The position numbers and the translations under genes are program-made. 64,000 bases of DNA from Liolophura sinensis. Lineage: Eukaryota > Mollusca > Polyplacophora > Chitonida > Chitonidae. Positions 12,901 through 26,176 of this stretch are shown piece by piece. Position 1 is the first letter of the stretch, and each line of letters opens with the position of its first letter. The stretch spans positions 4,898,001 to 4,962,000 of the forward strand of contig NC_088304.1 in NCBI RefSeq assembly GCF_032854445.1, in the 5' to 3' direction. The notes beneath the pieces were generated by a model. The model ran no database searches and was not told where the DNA came from. It saw only the letters and a list, made by a program, of their open reading frames with translations.

Positions 12901-15122
12901 AAAAATCGATATTTGCTAATGAAATAAAATGTTCTGTACCTACCAAGAACATTTTAAGCACAAGTAATATTCAAAAGGAGGAATGGAGACTTTTCATCGG
13001 ACAAGTTTAAAACGTGGTGGGACTTTCATTGTGTGTCATGTCAGTGGATTTTGTAGAAAATGACAATGTTTAAAACAGTTTTTCTTTCTCACGAGAGCTT
13101 TAAAAAATCTCTTAAAAAAGTAGACTTCCACACAGTTTGTATAGCGCTTTCATAGGCTTAGGTGGGCCTCTGTGGCTCAGTTGGTTAGTGCGCTAGCTCA
13201 GCATAATGACCCAGGAGCAATGACCAATACGGTCATTATGAGTTCAAATCCAGCTCATGCTGACTCCCTCTATGGCCGTACGTGGGAAGGTCTGTCAGCA
13301 GCCTGTGGATGGTTGTGGATTTTCCCAGGGCTGTGCCTGGTTTCATCCCACCATAATGCTGGCCGCTGTCGTATAAGTGAAATACTCTTGAGTACGGCAT
13401 AAAACTCCAATCATATAAATAAATAAATCATAGATTTATGTTGTATAAATATGTGCTTGTAAGCTGAGTGCCCAACCAGGGAAGTACTAAGGTTGCTAAT
13501 TTTAAGTTTGCCTTCCAGTATGTCTGAACCAGGGTTTTCTGATTGGGTGACAGACACTTTACCAATCAGCCATCGTAGTCAAGTTATTCTAATAACTAAA
13601 AGTTTATTCATTCACTTACATATATCCATTTGCTTACGTATATTCATGACTAGCTCCAGGATAATGAAGCTGTCTTTAATAGACTCAAGTCAAAGTTTTA
13701 AAGGGAAAGAAAACCCAAAAATAAAGTGTGTATGAGGTGATAGGCCATTAAAAACTGTCCAAGAAAATAGTTCTATTTGTTGTTTAGAATGTTTCCAATT
13801 CCAAGTAAAATGGTTTTCAAACATCAGAATCTATGGTGGTCTGTAATGACCCACCGGGCATCAGTGATGTTATTTCCATATTTTTTCCTTGAAATGGTTC
13901 AATTCAAGGTCCATTCAGCAAGTGCATTCATAGAACCACATGTATATGCAATTAAAACAATAAAATCAAGCCATGTGCATGTGTGAAGTGGCAAAAACCA
14001 GATAAGCTATCTGTAGAATCCAAATTTCTGAATAGAATCGAAAGTGGGTGCCATATTGGTTGAAAAAATTCTAAAAAAATAAATCCAACTATTTGTGTGG
14101 ACAAGTTTTAATGGGCTGTCCTGTGACATATACTTCATGTTAGTGTTTTCTTTTCCTATATCTTAAAAATAGTGCAATGCGATACTAAGAGTTGTCTTTA
14201 ACAGTTCTCCATGATAGAATCAATATTAGTGTTTGAGTGCAAATCTAAGTTGAGAAATGATACCATAAGTTAAGACTAAGTCTGACTTAAAAGACAGTTT
14301 TATGATGCTGGAGCCTAGGCCCAGTTATTCACAACTGTGTTAAGACTTAATTTTCAGATTTAACTTTAAGCCAAGCCTTTAGTTTTGTACAGTTCAGGGG
14401 AAAATATGAACTGAATCAGCAGCTGTTATAATTTGATATTGGACAGCTGCATTGGCTGCTGAGTTTGGCCGCTGAGTTTGGCTAAACTTTTAAGTATAAA
14501 ATATGACTTAATACGAGTATTAGCTAATACACTGTCAAACAACCCAGGTGCTAAAATGCTGTACTCAAGTCTTGAATCATTTGCTAATGTGACTTTGGCA
14601 AGGGTTAATACTGGTTTAGGAAGCTGGAGTCCAGAGGGTATATCACAGCACTTGCCCATATACAGGACCTTACATGTATGTGCCTCTTATTGACTTCAAA
14701 AACAGCTAACCCAGCAAGAGCTGGATTTGAGCCTGAGACCTCATTGGTTCAGGAGCAGATCCAATGTTAAAGTAGATATTGTGATTGGACAAGTGGGGAT
14801 TTGAGCCAGCGACCTCTGGGTTTGAAGTCCACACTTCCACCACTAGACTAAAAGGACATTTCCTGCACCCTGCAGCTAGATAACACTTGCATATCACCTT
14901 GTCACAAAATGTATGTATGTAATGGTCCTGTGTTCTGATTTTCCAGAAAACCTTGAATTTGCCGAGAACTCTCCTGAGATTACCCACCCTGAAGTGGGAA
15001 AATACTTCCAGGAATACTGCAAAACATATTACAAGCCAAACACGGAGAAAATGATGCAATACCCAGAGGACCTGGAGATTACCCGCAGAAAGACGGCACA
15101 GTTTTACCATGTGGAGAACTAA
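843..15122 (+). CDS. FBXO21: F-box only protein 21 (partial, 5' end outside window)
   Basis: Eleven exons: A 843-1088, B 1927-2051, C 2702-2860, D 3517-3653, E 4184-4317, F 4856-5000, G 5658-5837, H 7786-7905, I 10324-10394, J 12544-12701, K 14947-15122 (TAA). All junctions are AG/GT and keep frame, giving 549 residues plus stop. Human FBXO21 is about 628 aa, so roughly 80 N-terminal residues including the F-box are missing to the left. Residues about 178-290 form the SirB1-like transglutaminase-core-2 region (RRIGIPISLAIVYSAVARRL, then VNFPSHFLLKW and YIDVF). Residues about 428-520 are the YccV/hemimethylated-DNA-binding-like domain (GMIMKHKRYHYMCLIYGWDP, then QPFYNVLVQDGSNRYAAQEN). The family is the substrate adaptor of an SCF (SKP1-CUL1) ubiquitin ligase; that role is family knowledge, not visible here. 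Exon H is preceded by seven partial tandem copies of its own 5' end. Introns carry several minisatellites and SINEs. Identification is secure from order and spacing of the conserved blocks. Confidence 0.94.
2095..2299 (+). mobile_element. SINE family A, 5'-truncated
   Basis: tRNA-like GAGTTCAAGTCCAGCTCATG region, GCGGATGGTTGTGGGTTTCC core, ATAAGTGAAATATTCTTGAG tail and a final CAATCAAATAAATAAA. In FBXO21 intron B-C, starting 43 nt after the donor. Confidence 0.9.
2553..2673 (+). mobile_element. SINE family A, 3' half
   Basis: Same core and tail as the other copies. It ends 28 nt before the acceptor of FBXO21 exon C, so it abuts the pyrimidine tract and may include the branch-point zone. Confidence 0.9.
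3010..3400. repeat. Degenerate minisatellite, about 28-bp unit
   Basis: Imperfect copies of a unit like TGTGTGAATCATCATTTATT, in the FBXO21 intron between exons C and D. Confidence 0.8.
3866..4085 (+). mobile_element. SINE family B, 3' part
   Basis: GTGTCAGTGTAGTTTGACTG, GTGGCGGCAGCACTTTGATG and the family B end CGTCATATGACTGAAAAATT. In the FBXO21 intron between exons D and E. Confidence 0.8.
5946..6255. repeat. Minisatellite, 39-bp unit, about 8 copies
   Basis: Nearly identical copies built on GTGGGTGCTTAGGGTAGATA, about 110 nt after the donor of FBXO21 exon G. The exon boundary itself is not in the unit. Confidence 0.9.
6605..6790. mobile_element. MITE family 1
   Basis: TTAATTCCTCAACCTTTTCG end, then TTTGAAGACAAACGTA and GGCTTCACAAAGAGCATAAT, shared with the 30.5-, 53.5- and 57.5-kb copies. 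In the FBXO21 intron between exons G and H. Confidence 0.6.
6955..7785 (+). repeat. Tandem partial copies of FBXO21 exon H with its 3' splice site
   Basis: After a CTGT microsatellite, seven copies precede the real exon H. Copy starts are 6995, 7111, 7223, 7334, 7445, 7564 and 7675, and the real exon starts at 7786 (steps 116, 112, 111, 111, 119, 111, 111). Each has a CTGT-rich pyrimidine tract, CAG (CAT in copy 5), GTTGTGGAGAG, the GGATAGCTGAC block and CTGGTGACTTA, then diverges into ATTAATCATGA. Only the last unit continues into the rest of the exon. Copies 1 and 2 lack 7 nt and are frameshifted. Confidence 0.93.
8175..9963. repeat. Minisatellite, 62-bp unit, about 29 copies
   Basis: Copies of a 62-bp unit containing CAGTCAGATCATGGTAGGTA and GTTAGCTACAATATTGCATG, with a few short deletions, in the FBXO21 intron between exons H and I. 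No exon match found. Confidence 0.95.
10917..11760. repeat. Minisatellite, 33-bp unit, about 25 copies
   Basis: Unit starts TTTGTTTCGTGGTTTAACGC. Because 33 is a multiple of three, both strands stay open for about 280-290 codons (repeat FVSWFNAALVV on plus, ALNHETNTTRA on minus). It lies inside the FBXO21 intron between exons I and J, so it is read as non-coding. Confidence 0.95.
12015..12116 (+). mobile_element. SINE family A, 3' fragment
   Basis: CCACCATAATGCTGGCCGCC, ATAAGTGAAATATTCTTGAG and the CAATCA..ATAAATAAA end, with a small internal insertion. Confidence 0.85.
13162..13428 (+). mobile_element. SINE family A, nearly full length
   Basis: Begins GGGCCTCTGTGGCTCAGTTG GTTAGTGCGCTAGC (tRNA A-box-like), then GAGTTCAAATCC (B-box-like), the core and the tail with ATAAATAAATAAA. 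In the FBXO21 intron between exons J and K. Confidence 0.92.
13700..14158. mobile_element. Fold-back MITE family 3, long inverted ends
   Basis: About 75-nt imperfect inverted ends (GGGAAAGAAAACCC and GTTTTCTTTTCCTA outermost, GCCATTAAAAACTGTCC and GACAAGTTTTAATGGGC within). A diverged copy lies at 36.7-37.1 kb. Confidence 0.7.
14705..14760 (-). mobile_element. SINE family A fragment, reverse
   Basis: Reverse of the B-box region: AGAGCTGGATTTGAGCCTGA through TTCAGGAGC. Confidence 0.55.
14791..14905 (-). mobile_element. SINE family C (tRNA-like), reverse
   Basis: The minus strand has an A-box-like TAGTGGTGGAAG and a B-box-like GGCTCAAATCC with an intact-looking anticodon-arm region between. 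It shares this and a downstream GCAGCTAGATAACAC-type segment with the copies at 31.8 and 32.0 kb. Stems are not good enough for a functional tRNA. Confidence 0.65.
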
Positions 15123-15173
15123 TAGATCAGGTTTGGTTAGAAACAGAGCCCGTAAAAGCCTGACATCAGTGAG

Positions 15174-15179
15174 AATAAA
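15174..15179 (+). terminator. Candidate FBXO21 polyadenylation signal
   Basis: AATAAA lies 52 nt after the FBXO21 stop codon. Use is not shown; the following 3 kb are T-rich and a longer 3'UTR is possible. Confidence 0.4.
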
Positions 15180-18100
15180 AGATCCCTGGGCAATTATTAG
15201 TTAAGACAGCCCAAGATAGGGGTGCATATGTCAAGTGCAATGGCAGTTGCTCTGGTACAGTTGCACTGGAACAGTTGTCACTTCCTATTAACCTGGACAA
15301 TCACAGATAAAACAAGGAAAGAAGAAATGTGCTCGTCTTTTTTTATAATATCTCTGTTGATAATATTTTTGTATCTAAAAAATTCATCTTGATATCACCT
15401 TTGATGTTAAAACTCTTTTGAAGTTTCACTTCTCAAGTGCAAGCTGCGTATTGGTACCCTGCATTTCCATGGCTGTGAGATTGCATTTGTGAGCCTTCGT
15501 CTGATGCTAGCACAATTGTGCGATTGTTTAACGCACGTGTTAACGCAGAGCAAATGAAATGGATTGAGGTAGGATTTATTCCTGAGGTAGATTGAGAGAA
15601 TCATAGAATCCTACAGGTAAACACAGCTGTTGGCGCATGGACCATAGAAACACTGTAGCGATTAATTCAAATGATCGTACGAGCAAACACAAACACAGTC
15701 ACATGTCAGTGGAAACACAGCTTTAGACCAGTCAATTTCAAGATTATCTTTTACGTGGATTTTGAAAATCATCACTCCACCTCCTGCACTCAAAACATAA
15801 TGTAAGGGTGTTCAGTCCCATTTGTTCCAAGCAGCAGTAAAAGTGCTTGTGATGAAAATAATACTGACAAATACATCAACCCATGCTGTCTTTCTTCTTA
15901 TACATCTTTATTAATTGTGTATTTTCTAGAACGTTTTTTGAAAAAAAAAAAAAAGAAAACAAAGCTACCAAACTGGTTCAAATGTATCTGTTTGTCAAAA
16001 CATTATGATAAGGTTTGCTGGAAATCAGTGTTTTTAGTGCAACATGTATTTGTTGAAACATTGCAATATTTGTTTTGCCGTTTTTTTCTTTTTCTTGAGC
16101 ACAGTCACTTTCCAGTGAACTTTGTATTGAAGGTGATTTCCTGCCAACTTTATTCCATAAATAACCTCTGGACTAGAATGTCACAGAACACTGATTTAAA
16201 CAGAAAACCTTCAGAAAAATTTTTTCATTAAGTACTAGCATTTTACTACTGAAATGTTTTCATGATGTTCAGGTCTATTTTCTGTTCAGGTCTGTTTTCT
16301 GTGATATTGTTCTATGAGATGCAGACCTGTCCCTTATTACAATGCTGTTGTTAGAAGACATATCTGGCCACCGTGATGCGTATTGTATAAGGGTGTTTTA
16401 TTGTCAAGCCAAATCTTTATAACGTAATTATGTTTCTGAGCAATACGTTACTGAGTCTAGGAAGTGCAAACAACATGAACAAGGTGCAAAATCTGAATCT
16501 GAAATCTGACAGATTAACTTTGTTGGGTAAAATGCTGGCGTCATCGAATACCAAGTAATCTGATTGACTGCATGATGTAGTATGATTGGCAGTAGAAGTC
16601 AGTCGGATAATTTTGATCGACGGAAAGCGTAGATCAGTTCATAAAGTCAACCAAATTTTGTTGTCTCCCCTTGATTGTGTTGTTGGGATATGTTCATGAT
16701 ACCAGGTGAACTGGGTCGTCGGCTTATTTGGTTAATGAAAACCTCTCGATGACAGGTTCTTGTAGGATGATATTATAACATCGTTCATGCATTTTTGATA
16801 TCAGAGTTCTTATTTTTGAGTAAAACTTTCTCACAGATGTATTGTTTGGTAATTTATCTGATATTATTGACCTTAATTCATCATCAGAATGCTTTGTGTT
16901 TTTGGATATGTTCAAATGTGCGAGTCTTGCCAGGAGAATTGGGAATTGGGCATGCTGTTTTTTTACTCAGTAAGTTACCTTAGGTTGTGCTGTGATAAGT
17001 GGAAATATATGGACCTTCTGACCTTGAGTTGAAGGATCTTCACATCATTGCATTTAAACCAGAACACACATGGCATATGTTAATCTCTTCCTTTAGATGC
17101 CTTCAAATCACTGTGCGCTAGCAATACGCAGCCTGTTCAGTGGATGTCCGTTATCTTTGAAGCATTGTTAGCCAATCAGAAATTTGCTACTTCAGGGGCT
17201 TCTTCCCTGAATGGAGTAATAGCCAGTCAGAAATTTGCCACTTTATTGACTTTGTGTAAGATGACAGTTGATACATAGGAAGGAGAAATTGTAAGATTTT
17301 TCTCTTCAACACAGATATAAGGACGTGCAAATGAAGGCATTTTTTATGAAGCAACTTTCCTCTATTTACATATAGTTAGAAGTTATGGCCACATTGCTGT
17401 ATTATGACAATAAGTATGTCATCAAAGGTCACCAAGAGGTCACCGAACTAGCTCCTGTATTGTGTGTTAAAATTCTTATTAGTGTGAGGGGTCTGTTGCC
17501 ATATAGTTAGCGTACTAGTACAGCACAATGATCCAGGAGCGTCTCACCAATTGAGAATTGAGTGTCAATCTGAAGGTTGCAATAAGCATTTATTCGTGTG
17601 TTAAATCTACTGCTACGCTCTTAATTTTTTATATCATGTTAATGAAATTCTGTGAAAACCTTTTGAGAACTGTGTGTAATTGTTTCTGTTTTGTTTTTGT
17701 TTTTTGGAGATTTTTTTCATTTTTTTTTTATTATTATTATTATTGATTATGATTCTAGTAGCGGTATGCATGGCAAATAGCAGGTCTGCAAGAATTGGTT
17801 TAATAGTATCGATAGTTTTAATAATGAGGCACTGTTCTTTTTTTTAAGTTTTGTGTCGGAGAGACTATATTCCAAGTTTTACAGGCTAGGGGTTAAACCA
17901 GCCCCAGCCAATCTAGATTGTTGATATTGAACAAAAATTAAAGAAGGATTTTATGCACCTAATTTTTAACCTAAGAATTGTCTAAGCCTAAGTCTCAATT
18001 GGGTACAGATTAAGCTGTGAAACTTAATGCAATGTAACTATAGGTTAAACAAATGACACGGAGTACAAATATCGTTGGCATTTCGAAGCCCCCTGATTAG

Positions 18101-21100
18101 GTACATGTACATTCTATACTGGTCTAGTGTTTTTTGTATTGCTACGTCCTACTGTAAAAGTCCCTTAATTTACCTGACTGATGATCATGTTTGTTCGTCT
18201 TAGACATATCACCAGATGACTGAAAAAATCCTTGTATAACAGTAGAAGTAAAGGTTTACTGCTGATTTCTGTGATGACCTAGCTCATTATATACTGTAGC
18301 TAAAAAAGAGGGAGGGTTGGAAGCCATATTTAAAACATATCTATTCTGACACAGTCTGATTCTGAGAAAAGAGCTTGAATTTGGGCTGATTAGTTGCCAC
18401 CTGGCTAAAACAGGTTTAGGTGAAGCTAAATTTTAAATTTTGTGGGTTATTTACTGGGTTATTTACTCTGTGTGAAGCTCTATGTGTTGCTTTTGTTTGT
18501 GTGTGTAAATGTGTCATAAAATGGCTAGAAAATTCTCAACTTATTTAGTTTTAGCACCAGGAGTTATACATTTGTGCATGTACTGTAATATATACAATTG
18601 TTATGTGTGTGTGTGTGTTTTTTTTTGTTTTTTTTTCTCTTCTTCTTTAAAGGTATTATAACTTAGTATGATTACCAGTTCACAGATTTCCTTAAACTTA
18701 AACTTCATAGCAAAGATATGTTCTTTCCCTCGGCATAACGAGGAAGTGATGTGTGGGAGATTTATGTTAAAGAAATGTGGTAGAAGTATACTAGAGTATT
18801 AGCTTTAGGAGTGTGATCCATGCACCAGAATTCACACACATGTACAATGATATTTTACTTTCTCTGTTATACTCATTTGTGATACATAATGGATCTGTAT
18901 TAATATTTATAGGTGTTTGTGATGTTGTGTGATATATATGTGAACCAAAAGCATTGAGCTTGTTTATTCTGTGTGTGCCTTGTTAATAATCTCATTATTT
19001 GTTTCACTTTCACTTTCCACAGACTTATATTTATATATATACCTGTATACACATAATTTGATATACTCATTGTTAGAACATAGCCTACTTTACATGTTCA
19101 GGTACAAGTGTGTTTGTTTTTGTTCTGTCTTCAGTTTTAGCATTATTTACATAGAAGTAATACCCTAATAATCCCATTAACATCGAGGACACTTTGTGTG
19201 GTACAAAACATGGGCGCTGAAGTCAAGTTGGGGGAGAGAGCAGATTGTCCTTGAAGATAAGGATGAAATCTGCAGGCCATCCTAATTTTATTTTGTGTTT
19301 TGCTGACAAAAAAAGTATTAAAGCTGAATTATTAAAAGTGTAATGCTAGTACATTGTATCTACAATGGACCAGGTAGATTTTGTCCCTGTCTAATACTAG
19401 TAAGTGATAGAGACTTGAGCTACGGTTCCAAAGTTCATGGGTTCAAACCCCAACAGGGTCAGTCTGTCACAATGGTGCACACTATTAGAGTATGACCAGA
19501 ACATCAGGTTTTAATCCAAATATTATCTCCAGCAAATTAGCTAGTCATCATCGGTTCTGTCACATCAGTATGCATGCTATAATTGCATTTAATTGATTTA
19601 TGAGAAAAGTTTGGTATTATTTGAATGAATAACGACATATGCTGTATTGTAGATTACATTTAGGCGTAAGCATAATGCGATTCTTGGTTTGACAGTTAGC
19701 CCTTTAGAGATCTACTTCTGTTCCAAAGTCTAGTGCTCCATAGTACTCCTGTAGCACAAGAAAAAACAGCCAGTCCAGCGTGGATCTGAGTGAACATTGC
19801 CTGAAGAAAGGTACCTCACATGTGTGTGGCGCTTGGAATTGGAGTAGCTCTTTGAGGACCTTTGTACCCATTGTTATTATAGCAGTTATAAAGAGGCAAT
19901 TTGTCCCACAAACACCCCTTGTGAAACGAAGTCTGTAGAACAGTTCAAAACAATCAAACTGAATTCATTAAAACTAGATAGAGTTTGGAGCAGTGTTATG
20001 TGTCCCATTTGTTTTAGATACTGACATTACATGTATTTAACGTTTTCGAGCCACTTATATCGTGCATATACATACTTTCTTGTATCAGTCAATCCTGCAG
20101 AGTTTGGATAATGTTTACATTCGGATAGAAGTTCGTGTGTCGTAAGGTTATCAGTGTATAACTGTATGGGGTGTAATGCTGGGTGTCCTTTGTAAATGCT
20201 ACTGTGTGGCAGCACGACAACCAGGGCCCGTCTAACAAAGCAGTCACAGTGTCTATGCTGCTGCATGTCTCGGCCACAAGTGAGAAAGCTTGTCAGTAAA
20301 ATGAAAGAAGTGAATGGTTTATTCCTTTCTGGTTTCCTACACCCATACAAACTGATCATTATATGCTTTTAACATTATTTCACTGACATCACCACAACGT
20401 CTTAGCTATATCAGGCCAGTTTCATTGTGAACAACTGTCAGTGCTGCCTCACTGGAACATTATGCTGATGACACCGCACTATGTAGTCCAGCCTGAGCCA
20501 CAGTATACTAAACCTGGACCAACCACTGTCTGATCAGCATATCCAAATATACTGAGTGAACATACAAAGACTGTCCATTTCAAAATCTCACAGTTTGTAG
20601 TGCCATCTGGATGTTGTCTAAGGAGAGATTTAAATGATCCAAGATAGGTTTTCCTCCACCCATGACACTACAGGTGTTTGGTAATGACTGTTCAACAAGC
20701 TGATCATCAGGTATAGATATTGTGCAATACAACTGGGTTGCAGGGAAAATAAACTGGAAATTCAAGGACAGTATAATAGCATTGTGTATATGAACGTATA
20801 TATTTTCTTCAGAAAAACCTGTGTTTCTTTAGGTAGTATCACACAGCCAAAGGCAAGTACATACCTAGAATCATGTCAGGAAAGGTGTGAGATCTATCAT
20901 AGAATCATAAATATAGAACGTAATACAGGCTTTGTTAACACTTGTGGGAATACCTTTCAAATGCTTCCCGTGAATAAAAAGTCTGATTCAAACCAGCTGA
21001 GCAGTAAGTCTCTCGGGCATTACAGCTGTAGTTTCAAAACTTTTCACCGTCTAATATTTGTGACACGCAGCACAATTAAATTTTAGTTTCAATGGAAGAA

Positions 21101-21187
21101 GCCATAGTTGTGATTGGATGTGGGACAATGATGATGGTTTTTAAATACTATACATTGAAAACATACAGTGTCAATTAATCACAACCT
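15180..21187. other. Convergent intergenic region (possible 3'UTR of FBXO21)
   Basis: About 6 kb between the converging FBXO21 and TEKT1 stop codons. No spliced or long ATG-initiated coding sequence stands out. It holds a poly-A stretch near 15940, a 5' fragment of SINE family A near 17505-17560, an ATT-repeat near 17723-17745, a GT run near 18605-18620 and a lone tRNA-like B-box at about 19439. Short open frames here are AT-rich chance frames. Confidence 0.6.
17505..17560 (+). mobile_element. SINE family A, 5' fragment
   Basis: GTTAGCGTACTAGTACAGCA and ATGATCCAGGAGCGTCTCAC match the head of the full copies. Confidence 0.6.
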
Positions 21188-25030
<3,843 letters not shown>

Positions 25031-25700
25031 ATCTGTCAACCAGGATGCTACTGAAAGGAATGAAAACATGTAGGAAATTTAAAGCATGTTATGTCTTTTA
25101 TTTAAAAAGAAGAAAAAAAGACTGTCTCTCCTGTCCAGCTGAAATTTTTACTTCATATACTATATATTTCATCAGGAGGTATTCTAAAAGAAGGTAATAC
25201 ATGTATGGTACAAAATAAGTTTCAAGTAATCACTTATCTGGTACATGGGCATATTAGAATCAAAGGTGTGTGGTGTGGAAAGTGGGGGGGGGGGGGGGGG
25301 GTAGAGTAATACATTATTACATTATTATTATTGGTAACTGTCACAAAGTCTGAGATTATTGGTGTAAAATATAGCCAAAATAATGAAAAATGAAAATTGT
25401 TCCACTGGCCGTACCAATATACCAAAAGCCTTTGACGAGAAAAAAGGGAATCAAGTGCCAAAGGCCTTACATAATGTAGGCGTATAGCCTACCTGCCATT
25501 TGTTTTTGAATAGCTATAAGAATCAGTCTCAAATTCAAATCATACAATAATTACGCTCACCAATAAAATGGTACGGAGCTTTCGAGGTTAAATTGGTGTG
25601 TCGGCAAGTCCCTGTTTCATCACTGGGATCAGTCAAAATAGGACGTCATAACAAGTTGGAGTCCGTTTAAATGTATTATTGCTGAAACAAAGTCACCTAC

Positions 25701-25815
25701 CTGTTCGTCACTTAGTTTTCTCTGCCTTAATGAAGCAATCTGTAGATCTGTTCCCTGTTTTATTGTCGACTGCTCCCGTGCAAGTTTCTTTTCGCGTCTT
25801 CTTGCCCGCACGGCT
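25701..25815 (-). other. Probable 5' non-coding exon of TEKT1
   Basis: On the minus strand a good donor (AACAG|GTAGGT) ends a non-AT-rich block at 25701, and the first coding exon has an acceptor (TTTCAG) at 25051-25052, 20 nt before the ATG. Joining the two gives an in-frame TAG straight after the junction in the only long upstream frame. The block is therefore best read as 5'UTR. Its right end (transcription start) is a guess. Confidence 0.45.
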
Positions 25816-26176
25816 CCCTAGCAACGTAGGTTGCTACAACAGTTGATCCCGGTCATGCGCATTACTGTCAATCTTTCCGCTATCTCTCGGTCATTTTCGT
25901 GTGACCTCGTTTTCCGCCGGCAAAGTTGTCCGGAAATAAACGAGGTCGTCGCGTGAGTTTTGCCGCTGTAAATCTATGTGGCGCTGTGGTTGGTGGGCGG
26001 GCTGTATCAGTCGATGATCGAACCACGTTGAACGTCGGTTCACTAAAACTGTGTCTGGATTCTCCGAAGTCTACCTCGTCAGTGAAAAGACAATCTGACG
26101 AATGCATTTCTGATAGTGGACAGTGCACAGAAAGACGAACTGCACCTAGGAAAGCCAACAAATCAAGGCTGATAAA
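25816..26176. promoter_or_regulatory. Probable bidirectional TEKT1/SLC25A1 promoter with SLC25A1 5'UTR
   Basis: The two genes are head to head, with about 1.15 kb between start codons and only about 0.36 kb between the probable TEKT1 5' exon and the SLC25A1 ATG. The stretch is clearly richer in G+C and CpG than its surroundings and has no obvious TATA box. Short upstream ATGs near 25976, 26013 and 26102 each run into an early stop, so they could act as uORFs if transcription starts left of them. Start sites cannot be placed by eye. Confidence 0.5.

Noticed and set aside
25629-25811. Minus-strand frame starting RARRREKK upstream of TEKT1 as an N-terminal extension
   Set aside because: It starts with GTG, and splicing to the tektin coding exon hits TAG at once. 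The tektin-1 N-terminus MAKLVQAP is already complete.
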